A DNA stretch of 64,000 bases from assembly GCA_028564705.1 (NCBI GenBank), contig JAPXFQ010002633.1, positions 1,736,331 through 1,800,330 of the forward strand. The letters run 5' to 3'. Position numbers and translations under genes: made by a program. Source of the stretch: Apricaphanius iberus. Taxonomy: Eukaryota; Chordata; Actinopteri; Cyprinodontiformes; Aphaniidae. The notes beneath the pieces are model-generated. The model was not told the DNA's origin, made no database searches, and saw nothing but the letters and a program-made list of their open reading frames with translations. Shown piece after piece: positions 34,187 to 46,476 of this stretch. Each line of letters starts with the position of its first letter. Position 1 is the first letter of the stretch.

Positions 34187-37100
34187 ATGTGTTTCTCCAT
34201 TGTGGGGTTTTAAAACCAAGGAGCATTCCATTTATTAATATTCAATTAATGAGGATGGATAATTAAACCATGTTAAGTTCCTGACATTGTCGCCAAACAT
34301 TTAAAAGTAAGACTTTGTGCCTTTGCCCTGTGTAAACAAAGCTACACCTTTAAGAATTTTATTTCAAATGTTCTTCCCCTCTTCCGCTGTTCCTGCACCA
34401 CTTCTGTCCATCCTTTTTGCATAATAAAGCAGTTGGCAGTGAGTTGTGTGACACTAATAATGCAAAATAGGTCGCTGGGGTATATTTACGCGCTTAAGGT
34501 CATAGAATGTTGCAGTGGTTACAGATCACTCTATCTATGCTTGTGAAACAATACATTTTACCAGTATACTAAAATATGAAAATAAATACCATTTAAAATG
34601 CTTGCACTGAGAGCCAACATCGTAGTGCATTTAAATTAATTTTGCTAGGAAGAAATTTTTTTTTTATTTATACCAATATGAGAAGAAAACAATTTGTTCC
34701 TCTTGAGTTCTAAAACCTCTGGTCTGAGCAGACCTTGTTGTTTTCATTAATTATTATAGTTCTCTGAAGTATTTCCTAAAACTACTTATTGAAAACAGCA
34801 AACAAGCTAAGGTAGAAGTGTCAAATTAAGAAAGGACATGAAGAGAAACTGAGAAAAGAAAGAAAACTGACCTAAAACAAAAAAAACATTCTGGAGAACC
34901 AAAGTCTACATCTTGTTTTGGGTGGGTCCAGGTATTTTCTTTGATAGGTTTGTTTGAGATTGGCACAGAGCTTGTAGATGTAAATGATTCATTCAAATGC
35001 ATACTTTAGTTTTTGCTTTTTATTTTTTGTAAATACAAAGCAAGATTTTACTAATTCAATAGCCAGAAAGACACATGGTTTTTCAGAAATATTTTACAGT
35101 CTATATCATTAAACACAACAAGCCTCTGAACTGCATAGATATCGTAAGACATGAAAACAGCAAACACATCAAGATCATTTTTGAAACACTGTCAATAAAA
35201 TAATGCTAAATGCAATTACTATTACATAAGATAAAAAATAACAGTCAAAAAAAGACATCTTAAAGCATTTAGTTAATTTCCTGCTCACCAAGTTTAGTAA
35301 GACCTGAACTACGGAATTTGTTTTGTACTTGCCTCTTCTCAGAGAAAGTGAAATTGTCATTTATCATTTCAGGAGTAGTACTGTTTTCTCAAAAAAAATC
35401 TTATGTCAGTAGATAATTTACAAAATCCATGCTTAACTTGATCAGTTATCTTTACATAATATTGAAACCTTTTCTTTTCCAACTGACTTACAGTTGGACA
35501 TAAAATATTAATAGTTATCAATTCATTCTGTCTATTGTATTAACTATTTATCATGTTCTCTAGCTATTTTCTACATTCCATGTGGTAAATCAGAAGGCAG
35601 ACTTTTTGAAATTTTATATTACATCAGTTTTGAACTATCAGCTCAAAATTCCTTCAGTTTCATGAAATATTTGCTTTTTTTCGTTGGCACAATTTTGGAA
35701 GAGCCTAGGCCTATTTATAAAAATTACTTACAGTCTCTAACTACCACATTATTCAGTGCTGAGTAATTCTTTTTTGCTTTTACATGCTTTTTTCTATTCA
35801 ACGTTTCCAGGAGCTACCATCAGACATTTCTCAAACACGCATGATTATCCAGCCTCATTTACAGTTGTTGTTAAGTTGATTTCTGTGCTGCCACTTATTC
35901 ACAACTTTATTCCCTTTTCTCATTCAGAACAAGGTGGTGAAAAACTGTTATGTTCCTATGCTGTAATTTGAATATCTATTGTAACTTTTTTGTGTCTTCT
36001 CTTCTTGTTTTCCCATTCTAGTTTTCCCACAGTGGTACCTTTTAAACTGGGTTGAGTTTATTTTCCCTGTCTGTTGCCCACAGTTTACTATTCCCTGTTT
36101 TGTCGTTATTGTAGGCCATGTGTCTTCTTCTTTTGTCATTTGGCATACTTTTTACAGATCTATTGTTTTTCACAGACTCAAAGTGTGCACTTTATTTAGT
36201 TGTCATTGTTTTACTTCTAGTACTAATACTTAACAGTCTTGGAAATAACTCTGACGTGTGAGAATAGGTGAAATTCACTTTCCAGCTCTGGCTTTTGCAT
36301 AGAGCTGTCAACAAAAAAATAAATAAATCTGGAACCAAAGACCTGGTGAGCAAAATCTTTACCAAATTATGGCTTCAGTGCATAAAATTAACAAATTTGA
36401 AATTGATTTTTTGATACAATGAAAAAATACAAATTTTAGTTACTGTCAAGTTCAAAATGTCAATACGTATGACAAATTATAAAAAGTAAAAGTGATCACA
36501 ATTCTAATCATTTTAATCCGAACAAAGACATTACTGGGATAATCCATTGACTGGCAAATGAGGAAAATATCTGCTTAATTTGGGATCCCTAAAATATCCA
36601 AAGCTATAAAAAGAGGCACTAATGTAATACCTGCTTTATAGTAGGATTAACCACCATTAAGATGTTGTCCCAAGTCCATGACAAAACGTTACACCACCTT
36701 GGCAGTGTATGTATATCAATAAAGGCTGTTGATAAATATTTTACTCATTCTAAGAATGACATTTGAAGCACATTGCTGCTATTTAGCATTCATTTATATA
36801 AAAAATGATTCCTAATTGCCATAATTTGCATTGCAAATAGAGAAATGTGCATGTTCTCTGTGCTATACATTCAGAACATAGTCTCACAAAAGAAATTGCA
36901 TAAATCTAATCAATAAAGAATTAAAGGGACTATATCATGCTATTGTACAGCTTTCAACTTCTGATTCAGCTTTTATTTCCATTCAACTTTCCGTTAATGG
37001 CACATTCTTTGAGCCTTCAGTGGAGGGTGTCAGTGACTGTCTGCATGAAAAGTGTCAGGTCAGCTGACTTTGCTACGATTTTGAAAGGAATGGCATGGCA

Positions 37101-38500
37101 ATAATATTACATTTTTTGTTTAAAGCTATTTTAATTTGGTGCAACACTATAGTTTTCTTTACCCATGAGCTACATTCTAATTCATCAGGATGTAAATATA
37201 AATTTTAAGGGAACAGTTTTTCGTGTTGTTTTGTTTTATTTCTTTACATATGATGCATATGATGCAAATTAGAGAAGTATTCTCATCATCAGTCAGATCA
37301 TCGCTCTAAAAAATGCTTTATTTGATTAGGAAATAGAACAATTTTTGCACTTCTATCTTTTAAGTGAGGGTATACCTCAGTGCTGGGGCATATCCTCACT
37401 CAAAATGGACTTCTTTATGGATGGAAAAACAGTAATGTGTTTTATTTATTTGTAACCATGCTACTTTCCTGGGTTTTCTATGATATTATGTGGAGCAGCA
37501 CTGAAAAATAACTAAAAATAAAGTGTTGAATTAAGTTCAGTGCTGTTTCAACGTTTTTTCAACTGTATTCTACACTGTGGCTTACAAGTGGCTTATTTTC
37601 TACTCATATTCACTTTTGCAGAGATAACAAACAAGAAGATTTTTCGATACAAAATGAGTTGAAGTCTCAGCGGGTGTTGATTGCTGTTTGTGTTAAGCCA
37701 CAAACAGCTTATGGACTAATGCAGCTCCCAGGAAAAGAAGCAGGGATGAGGTTACAGCTCAGACAGACAGATTTTGAAACATTTTAGTTACAAATAGCAG
37801 ATGTATTTTCTTCCCTAAAGCACATTTTTCACACATATGACTCAGAACAACTACATTCTCAGCAGACTGAGTCAGGTCAATTTGTTCCTGCTTTGTAGCC
37901 AATAAGGAATTCATCAATTTAGTTATGCTAACTTATCTAACCAGTAGATATTAAAAGAGAATAAGGCAGTTTTTGTTAACTTTTTTTCTTTTTGCAGGAA
38001 TCTGCAGCTAAGATGGTTGAAAGTTCTAGGCTTTAAGCTAACAAAAACAGCTAGACTAGGCTATGTTCTTAAAGCTGCTACTGCATTGTTTATCTTAATG
38101 AATATGCTGGCTTGCCAACCTTGATACAAATATGAAGGAAGGTTACTTTTTCTAAAAAAATCAAGGTCAGTCACATACAGCATATGAAAGGAGTGGAGCC
38201 GAACCTGAATACAGTCTTCATAAAGGAACAAAGAATATTTTTAAAAATATTTATTTCTAACTAATATTTTATCAAATATTTTTACTCAGGAACAACACAG
38301 ACTTATAGCATTACATCAACCATACAGTAAATAACATAACATAGCAATAAATTTTCCTGAAAATGTTCTGCTGTATAAGTCAAGGCAGACACCAAACACT
38401 GACAACAAAATAACTCAAAGGATAACTAAGGAGCAGGGCTACATTTGGAGCCCAAAGTATAAGGTACAACAGAGAAATTCTACAATTAACATGAACATAT
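34187..38500. other. Long AT-rich stretch, no gene seen
   Basis: I looked for reading frames with motifs, splice-bounded exons, terminal repeats and tandem arrays and found none that I can support. Confidence 0.5.
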
Positions 38501-38504
38501 TACC

Positions 38505-38655
38505 CATAAGTCTTTGCGGCAAACTTCTTGGTATTCCTCCTGAGGAGCTGGCCCAAGAGGCTGGGAAAAGGCAAGTCTGGGTCTCTTTGCTTAAGCTGCT
38601 GTCCATGTGACCTGACCTCGGGCTAAGCGAAAGAAGATGGATGGATGGATAGGTA
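38505..38655 (+). mobile_element. RTE/Rex3-like LINE, 5'-truncated 3' end
   Basis: It encodes the last residues of the RTE protein seen in full at 59983-63198 ([20 protein letters not shown] then LKLL), followed by agaagatggatggatggata. Relative to the full copy it has a stop where the last basic residues should be. No clear TSD was found. Confidence 0.82.
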
Positions 38656-39592
38656 ATAGCTTTGATACAATGGAAACAGTAATTGGTTACATTACACCAT
38701 TACTGATGAATGAACGCTGTTAGGTAACAAAGTTATCAATAACACTAAAAAGGACTCAAAAATGCTTATTCAAGCTTTTCTAGCATGCTGTTAAGGTTGG
38801 TTTTGTTTGATGCAAAGATTGGATTATATAAATTCCCTTGTTTCAGGTGAAACGGCTTACTGTAATTTCATGTTATTGACAGTTCACAGAAACTGACAAA
38901 TAATGCAGTTTTCAAAAGTACTCATCTACTGAGATTCTCTTGATCTAACAAGCTGCCTGGGGAAACTGTTGGAGAATGCAACTGTGAACTCAAGCAAGTT
39001 CAGATGTGAGCATCAGGGGCAGTTTTACATTGAATTACTCCCTGGGTGAGGCGCCCTACCACTTCCCTGCTGCACTGTTATTCATTTACAAGCCTCTTTC
39101 TCACTCACCTGGATACATTTGCAGTTAATAGATTGAAGGCTTTTATTGTCATTCCTAATTTCACCTCGGCATATTTAAGCTCTCCAGTTTAATTTGTCCT
39201 CAGCTGGATCATTTGTCTTGATTCACAAAGTTTTTGATCCCAGCATGTATTCCCATGTACTCTCTCTAGCCTTGTAAGTTCTTATTTTACCTTTATTAAA
39301 TTCATCTAATACAGGTTACTGCATTTTGGGTCCTCCTTCCTACATCAAAACATGACTACAAAAGACAATTAACACAATTCTGCATAGCACAGTATACAGA
39401 AAGTTAACAGAGCGTACACTATATAGGCTACGTAAATATGGCGAAAATATATACAATTGGAAGTATAACTTCAAAGTATTAATAATGTACAAATTAAATA
39501 TTGAATATTCTAAATGGCACAAACCCATGATCACACAAATAACATACTAAAGAAAATGTTGCTCTAAGAACAGGAAACACAAACTAAAACTA
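38656..39592. other. No gene seen
   Basis: AT-rich. In particular I looked for transmembrane segments 1-3 of the receptor that starts at 39593 and did not find them. Confidence 0.5.
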
Positions 39593-40111
39593 AAGAGGCC
39601 ACTGCAGACCGTCCAGCAGCCCATGCAAGTACTTTATCTTGTCCCTGAGGGAGGTGCATCTCAAGTCGGCCATCTGTGACTGCTGTGGACACTTCATGGA
39701 GCTGTGGGGTTATGGTAAGTTTACACCGGTCATATGGGGTGGGGGCTGTACACCTATATCAAAGGGATCACGGCTGGAATCTTCCTCGTTCCCATGGTCG
39801 TGCATGTGGTATACTACGGGTTAATCTGCAGGACAATCTGCAGGAACCTGAATCGCAAGGCCCGGTGCAGAGGTGTTGGTGGAGGCCACCTAGACTGGGA
39901 TCCTGGGCAGGAGCTCCTTGAACTCGTCTCCACCAAATTACGCACGGACGTGATGACGTTCATGACTGTGGTGGTCTACGTGGTGTGCTGGGCTCCTTTT
40001 TTCACCACGCAGATTTGGTCCATGTGGACAGACCTGTTCTGCTTTCTGCAGCTGCTTAAAAACACATATCTGTGTGAGCAGAGTATTATATGGAGAAACG
40101 TCAAGGTGTGA
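39593..40111 (+). pseudogene. Vasopressin/vasotocin-receptor-like GPCR fragment (V1-type), broken
   Basis: The best frames read RPLQTVQQP (end of intracellular loop 2), KYFILSLREVHLKSA and CDCCGHFMELWG (extracellular loop 2 with its conserved Cys), then YTYIKGITAGIFLVPMVV and YGLICRTICRNL (TM5). TM6 follows as TFMTVVVYVVCWAPFF and TTQIWSMW. The order and the CWAPFF and D-C-W-x-x-F-like signatures fit arginine vasopressin/oxytocin-family receptors, which signal through G proteins at the plasma membrane. Defects: TM4 is missing with a frame change (about 39618), about 30 extra bases with a frameshift split loop 2 (about 39712-39745), and no TM7 follows. Normal genes of this family have an intron after TM6, so the end near WSMW could be an exon edge. 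TM1-3 are absent. A stop ends the frame at 40111. It is a relic, not a working receptor; subtype is uncertain. Confidence 0.65.
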
Positions 40112-40512
40112 CTGACTAGCCATTTTACAAAGTGGGAGAGCCCCAGAGGTGAACTGTCCCCTGCACCCCTACCCTTTCTATTGCTCCAACAGTTTCAGCA
40201 CAGCAGTGTCAGTCAGCAGAAGTGCCTGCAGCGACATGGTGTGCTAATTTCCGGACACAGTGAAAAATAATAGAAATCCATGTAGGGGCGCAGTTTTTTT
40301 TTTTCTCCCAAGCACTTGTGTGCCTCCCCTTGTGTCATGAAAAAATGGTCGCCCTGGGCAGCTGTCCGGTCTGCCCGTCCCTAAAAGCGATACTGGTGAG
40401 CAGTGCACACCTACCCTACTCTCACAATGATAACAGAAATTGGGGAAACATAAGTGGTTGGCCAAACTAAGCCTCTCACTAGTTCTTTCTGGCTAAGAAA
40501 ACGAGGCTAAAA
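40112..40512. other. No gene; possible dispersed repeat
   Basis: About 40260-40385 (a poly-T run, then ctcccaagcacttgtgtgcc and gggcagctgtccggtctgcc) looks like a dispersed repeat of unknown class. The 40112-40250 part could be receptor tail sequence but has no clear match. Confidence 0.4.
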
Positions 40513-40520
40513 AAAATAAC

Positions 40521-40654
40521 GGTAACACTTTATAATAAGTGCACACTATTAAGCCTTGGTAAATCATCTGTTAAGCATTAATTAATGCTAAACAGATGAT
40601 TTACTAAGGCTTAATTATATTACACTTATATTACACTTATTATAAAGTGTTACC
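40521..40654. mobile_element. 134-bp palindromic MITE with perfect 8-bp TSD (hAT type)
   Basis: The terminus ggtaacactttataataagt is mirrored by acttattataaagtgttacc. Almost the whole element folds back on itself around ttaattaa, the right arm carrying a small extra duplication of ttacacttata. Exact 8-bp repeats aaaataac flank it at 40513-40520 and 40655-40662. It encodes nothing and must be moved in trans by a hAT-like transposase. Confidence 0.88.
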
Positions 40655-40662
40655 AAAATAAC

Positions 40663-41867
40663 GTGTGTGTGTGGGTTTTTAAACTTGTAATTTAAAACTT
40701 TTATTTTTAAAATACGTGTAAGTTACAACTTACACAACATGTTTCAAGTTACATGTCTTAATGTACAGGTTAAAAAGCTAAAGTCCCAATTTAGCTCCAC
40801 TGTTACAGAACCCTGGTGTAAGTTAAAGTCTGCAGTATTTGAGCAATTTTTTGAGAGAATATTATCTGAATATTGTTTGAAATGTAGAAGTTTCTGAGGG
40901 AAATTAATGCAATTTTTTTAAAATATCTCAAAATAATATGTCTTTGTTGACTATATAGTTCCAGCTAGGTAAGGAAAAAGAAAAAAAAGAACACTTTAGT
41001 GGTGTATCTTATGTTTTTACATTTAGGTATTGCAGACACTGAATGCTGAAAATAGAAAGGTTTGCAGCCACACCAGATAAGTATTCAAGCAGAAAGAGAG
41101 ATTACTAATGGACAAATCATGTGCCGTTATGAATACAAGTTGTTTTGGCCCTCAGTTCTTTTACTAATGCATCTAATATGTCATAATGAATTTCTTGGAA
41201 GAAGGGTGGATCTACTGTAGAGAGCAAGACACAGTAAAGTGATTTGATGTCTGTGAATAAAATGCAAGGGGTAGATGGTATAAAAATTCCAAGGTGACAG
41301 CAAAAAATCCCGTCCAAGATAAAATGCTTCAAAAATACATTCCTCTCATTCAGTAAGGCTAAATGTAAGCTCATTAAAAATCTAAACATCGCAGTGGGGC
41401 AGAATGCGTGTGATGGTGTGCACTGGGGAGTGAGACAGAAGGGCAAGATGGACAGCTAAGAAAGATTTAAGAGGAAACTAGAATCAGGAGAGGTAGAAAT
41501 GGGTGTTTTATGGAATAAAAAACTGAATCACTGAGGAAGCGCTATTGGGCATTTCTACTATGTGCTACAATGCCGAGAGGTACCTTCATCTTATAAAAGC
41601 CACCATCATAACCCCAGCTTTTTCTTTTCTGAGTATGATCTCACCCAGCATTCAATAGTCTGCACATTTTCAATCAACAGAAATTGATAAATGCCTCATT
41701 GTGTTTAACTTCCTTTTCGTCTCTAATTAAAAACTGAAGTGCAGGAGTGTGAGGTTACATTTGAGAAGCAACACAAAGACAGGGAACTAATGAAAATCAA
41801 ATCAAAATATTAATTTCTTACGTGGCACATTTCTAGAAAAAGTGGGAATGACAAACTGACATGTTTT
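40663..41867. other. AT-rich stretch, no gene seen
   Basis: A 109-codon minus frame at 41117-41446 shows no domain or family motif and is probably chance. Confidence 0.5.
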
Positions 41868-42525
41868 TTTCAATTTATTTTATATATAGCGCCAATTCAC
41901 AACAGACATAATCTCTAGACGTAAAGTCGATTCTAGAAATAACAGGGAGCCAATGAGGAGAAGCTAAAGCAGGAGAATTTTGATTTTTCTTTGTAATATA
42001 CATCATACCTGTTGCTGCAGCAATTTTTAATCAGCTGAAGGCTTTTTTGAACATCTCGAATATACAGAATTACAGTAGTCCAGCTTTGAAGCATAATTGC
42101 ATGGACTGCTTTATCACCGTCACTCCTGGACAGAATATTTCTAATTTTCACAATATTCCAGTGATGAAAGAAGTAAAATCCTACAAACCTCTTTAAAAGG
42201 GGATTTCAATGTCATGTCTGGGTCAAAAAAAGGGTAAAGTTTTTTATGTTATTACTGGAGGCCAATTTAATACCCTCCAGATGAAGTGATTGCCTAAGCA
42301 GTTACTTTTCAGAGCTTCTGGTCTAAAGACAGCAACTTCTGTCTTGTCTGAATTCAAAAGCAGAAAGTTTATAGTCATGCAGGTTTTTATGTCTTTAAGA
42401 CATGCCTGCAATCTACCTAACTGATTGGATTCATCTGGATTCATGGATAAATATAGTCGTGTAACATTGGCATAGCTGTGGAAATTTATCCAACGCTAAA
42501 TTATTTTACCAATTGGAAGCATATA

Positions 42526-42607
<82 letters not shown>

Positions 42608-43125
42608 CAAGCTCAGAACCCCTTGAGTGTTAAGAAAATGTATCATTTACATGAACTCCGTTGGACAGAATATGGACAAATATGATTTAAGCAAGCCCAG
42701 TGCTGTTCCTTTAATCCCTGCAACATGTTCAAGCCTTGGGAGAACCTTATGATTGACTGTTTCAAAAGCAGCACTGAGATCTAATGGGACCAGAACAGTC
42801 ATGAGTCCAATATGTGAGGCCATTTGAATATCATTAGTAACTTTCACTAGGGCTGTTTCAGAGCTATGATGAGCTCTAAAACCTGACTGAAATTCTTCAA
42901 ACAGTTGTTAATTGTAAGATCCTCACATACTTGATTAGCAAACTATTTTCTCAAGGATTTTGGATATAAAAGAAAGGTTAGATGTGGGTCTGTAATTTAT
43001 TAAGTCATCTTGATGAAGGAAGGGTTTCTTAAGTAAAGGTTTCATTACAGCAACCTGATATTCCTGTGGTACATATCCATTTATTAAGGATAGATTAATC
43101 ATATCTAACACATTTTAAGTTTGCA
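41868..43125 (-). mobile_element. L2-like LINE fragment (RT region to 3' tail)
   Basis: Reading the minus strand from 43125: VPQEYQVAVMKPLLKKP, LINYRPTSNLSFISKILEKI, FEEFQSGFRAHHSSETALVK, VLVPLDLSAAFETVNH (RT motif A with its Asp), then, past a TA run, NPDESNQLGRLQACLKDIKT and LLNSDKTEVAVF, and finally RNILSRSDGDKAVHA and LQLIKN. These are the RT fingers, palm and downstream blocks of L2-type LINEs. The YADD motif C region has been replaced by the (TA)n tract. Stops and frameshifts occur. The 3' end ttgtgaattggcgctatata ties it to the dispersed repeats at 3480 and 22845. The 5' endonuclease domain is absent. Confidence 0.8.
42526..42605. repeat. (TA)n microsatellite, about 75 bp
   Basis: Pure TA dinucleotides inside the L2-like LINE, at the place where the catalytic YADD segment would be. 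Confidence 0.97.
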
Positions 43126-44026
43126 AAGGAAGCAGTTAAGGTTTATAAATGAAACAGAAACAAAAGAGGACATTAAAGAAGATTGGAGGCGTTTTCCATC
43201 TTAAACCAGTATTATTAAAATAGTTCAACAGCAACAGTACAACTCAGTGAACAGTGTAAGGTTTTAAAAGTATCATATAGTTTAAGAGGTGCAGGTTTCT
43301 GTAAAATTGTTTATGGAATAGTTGCAAGTTAGTCAGCGAGACCCAACAAACAAGAGGAAATTATCTGTACGAAAAGAGAAAAGTGAAACAGACAGGAACA
43401 ATGTCTTGAGAGGAATGAGAGCAGAAGACAAGAAAAAGCCTTCAAGCAGAGAGCAGCTGTTCAGTAGATGAGCCACAGGACAAAATTCAAAATCCATGAC
43501 AAGGGGAACCTCTGAGGCCTGGGTGCATTCATTGGCACGCAAACATCTGAAGAGTAGGATGATCCAAATGGGTGATGTATACATGCATGTGTAAAGACAC
43601 ATATTCATCTGTCATTCTGGATAGACGCTTGCAATATAGGTTGGTTCTATTCTGCACTACACACACATAGATATTTATAGTTGCACAGTTTTTGGGGAAA
43701 ACACCTTGCAACACTCTGAAATTAGAATATTACTGAAAAATCTATTTGGTTCAGTAACTCACTTCAATTAGTGAACACATTTTATAGAATAATTTCACTC
43801 AACCTGATGTTTTCAAGCCTTTATTTCTATTAATAATGATAACAACTCATTTATGATCAAAATATTACTTTAGACCCATAAAAGCATTTCTGTCAAAGAG
43901 AAGTGGGCTTAAGAAATTATGTCAAGGATCTGCTTACAGGTTGTTAATTTTAAAAGGTGCTTTTAATATGACAAAATAGCTTCATTGGAACACATATTAT
44001 AATTTACTGAATATGACTACATATAT
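43126..44026. other. No gene seen
   Basis: A 91-codon minus frame at 43333-43608 lacks any motif. No repeat structure is evident. Confidence 0.5.
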
Positions 44027-44150
44027 ATCCATCCATCCATTTTCTGAACCGCTTATTCCTCAAGGGGTCGCGAGGGGGCTGGTGCCTATCTCTAGCTGTC
44101 AATGAGCGAGAGGCGGGGTACATTCTGGACAGGTCGCCAGTCCATCACAA
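44027..44150 (-). mobile_element. SINE 3' part, minus strand
   Basis: On the minus strand, tgatggactggcgacctgtc leads to a tail of atggatggatggatat. It is a more diverged relative of the copies at 1799 and 24585 and is bordered on both sides by TA runs, so a TSD cannot be read. Confidence 0.78.
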
Positions 44151-44184
44151 CTATATATATAAATATATATATATATAACTGGAC

Positions 44185-44300
44185 TGAACTTATATAGCAC
44201 TTTTCTAATCTTACTGACCACTGAAAGCGCTTTACATTGAAGCCACATTCACCCATTCACACTCGCATTCATACAACGACACCCAACATGGCTCGGTAGG
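44185..44300 (+). repeat. Dispersed repeat (relative of 25150-25285)
   Basis: Shares cttatatagcacttttctaa, gaaagcgctttacattgaag and cacattcacccattcacact in order with the block inserted in the hAT pseudogene. Confidence 0.5.
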
Positions 44301-44331
44301 ACAATGTAGAATTTATATATATATATATATA

Positions 44332-44454
44332 TATCCATCCATCCATCCATCTTCTTAACCGCTTATCCAATTCAGGGTCACGGGGCAGCTGGAGCCTATC
44401 CCAGCAATTATCAGGCGTTAGGCAGGGTACACCCTGAACAGGACGCCAGTCTGT
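44332..44454 (-). mobile_element. SINE-related 3' part (second subfamily), minus strand
   Basis: The minus strand reads agactggcgtcctgttcagg through ggataagcggttaagaagat and a (GGAT)n tail. It has the same architecture as the main SINE but differs at many positions, so it is a distinct subfamily. TA repeats flank it. Confidence 0.7.
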
Positions 44455-44455
44455 T

Positions 44456-44570
<115 letters not shown>

Positions 44571-44599
44571 AAATCTTTTTAATAAGAGGACTACATAAC

Positions 44600-46476
44600 A
44601 GTCTAATTCCAAATGCATCCTCTAGTGTCAGAGTCCTGAAAACCTGCACAGAGCAGCTCTGTGGGATTCTACAGCACCTATTCAACCTTAGCCTGACCAA
44701 AGAAAAGGTTCCAGTGTTGTGGAAGACATCCTGCCTTGTTCCAGTACCAAAGAGAGCTCATCCATCAGTCATCAATGGCTATAGACTAATCGCAGGCAGC
44801 ACTGTGAGAATCATGTTCTTTGATTTCTCCAGTGCATTTAACACAATTCAGCCTGATTTAATTTGTCAGAAACTCCTGAAAGCACAGGTGGAGGCCTCAA
44901 CAATCAGCTGTATCAATGAATGCGTGTCAAACATACAACAGTTTGTGAGACTGAAGGATTGTGTTCCAAACAAACTGTTTGGCAGCACAGGAGCACCACA
45001 AGGGACCGTATTTTCACCATTCCTTTTCAGTCTTTAAACCTCAGACTACAAGTTAAGACAGAGAACTGTCATCTGCAGAAATACTCAGAGGACTCTGCAA
45101 TTGTCATGTGTATCAGAGATGGAGTGTTGGGAGTAACGGTGTTTAAGTATAACTGCATTACTAACTGCATTCTTTTTAAGGCAACAGAGTAATCTAATTA
45201 ATTACTTTTCCCACCGTTACAACGCTGTTACCGTTACTGGGGATGTAAATTGCCGTGTCACTACAATGTGGTTGAATGAAGCGCAGCAATGCTAGGCTTT
45301 GTGACAGACACACTTCAGCTGCAGGGAGAGAGCAGGTGTCAGTGGTGATTGCATGGTGGGTAGATACCATTAGTGCTCTTGCTGTCTCACTGTGTGCTGT
45401 AAAGTCCACTGTGAACTTAGTTTTAATTTGGATATTCGATGGACAATAGTTTCCTTAAAGCAGAGACCAGCTCCAACGTTTCACCCCTAAATGTCAATGC
45501 CTACACTCTGCACTGCAACGCACTCTGCAACTTTTCGCTCCAGAACTACACTGACAGTGTAGTACACTAATTCGTGTGTCTTAGTTTTGCACTTTAATAA
45601 AAAGTGTGTGAATATGTATGAAAAAAAATTACTTTGTGTATATTATTTTTTATTTTCCTGCATACAGCTTAATTTATTGAGTCAAGTCCAAATACCAAGA
45701 GTTCTAAAATACTAATTTAATAAATTTTTGAAAAAAGTAATTTTTAGCTATAACTAGTTACTTTTTTTAATGTAAGATGCCCAACACTGCTGCTTTGTGG
45801 TATGCTGTGGAAACAATCATCTTACCTTGAATGTGAACAAACCAAAAGGAGATGAATGTAAAATTCCAAAGAAACAAGGATAAGTCAAAGACTGTTTATA
45901 TCATGCGAGAAGAAGTAGAGGTGGTTGAGGAGTACAAATACCTCGGACTTCACCTAGAAAACTGACTGGACTGGAGACTCAAAAGTGCAGCCATCTACAA
46001 GAAGTGACAGAGCAGACTGTAATATTTGAGGAAGCTTAGGTCCTTCAAGGTTTGCTGCAAGATGCTGCAAATCTTCTACAGGTCTGTGGAGGAGAGTGTA
46101 ATCTAATTGTCCATCATCTGTTGGGGTTGCAGCATCAGAGCCAGGGACTTAAAACCTGGTGAGGAAGGCTGGTTATGTTCTGGGGACAGCTGTGGAACAA
46201 CTGGAGATAATGATGCAAAGAAGGATTCTTCATAAAATAAAATAAAAACATGGACAACCCTGAGCATCCTCTTCATGAGACTATCCTGCAGCAACATAGT
46301 ATCTTCAGTTGGAGGATTCTTCAGTTTCGCTGCAACACAGATCGCTACAGGAATTCCTTTCTTTGCACAGCCATCATGATCTACAGCAACTCCTTGAAGA
46401 ATGAATTAGTTATGAGCTGCAACAACAATTAACTTCCCTCTGGGATCAATAAAGTATTTTGGAATTGAATTGAATG
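44600..46476 (+). mobile_element. CR1/L2/Rex1-type LINE, decayed and split by a MITE
   Basis: First part (44600-45122): TCTEQLCGILQHLFNLSL, VLWKTSCLVPVPKRAHPS, then a gap, TVRIMFFDFSSAFNTIQ (RT motif A) and GSTGAPQGTVFSPFLFSL (motif B). Motif C reads KYSEDSAIV, where family members have an F-S/A-D-D. Second part (45789-46476): GNNHLTLNV, EEVEVVEEYKYLGLHLEN and the C-terminal LRKLRSFKVC region, ending in caataaagtattttggaatt and gaattgaat. Much of the region between fingers and palm is deleted and several stops occur. A hAT-like MITE (45123-45788) interrupts it after the YSED segment. Confidence 0.75.
45123..45788. mobile_element. 666-bp hAT-like MITE inside the LINE
   Basis: The left end agtgttgggagtaacgg and, inverted, the right end agtgttgggcatcttac share the AGTGTTGGG terminus known from fish hAT elements. 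LINE coding sequence stops just before it and resumes just after, with about ten residues missing. A clear 8-bp TSD is not visible. Confidence 0.68.

Noticed and set aside
41117..41446. A 109-codon minus-strand frame
   Set aside because: No domain, no neighbouring exon, and composition like the AT-rich background.
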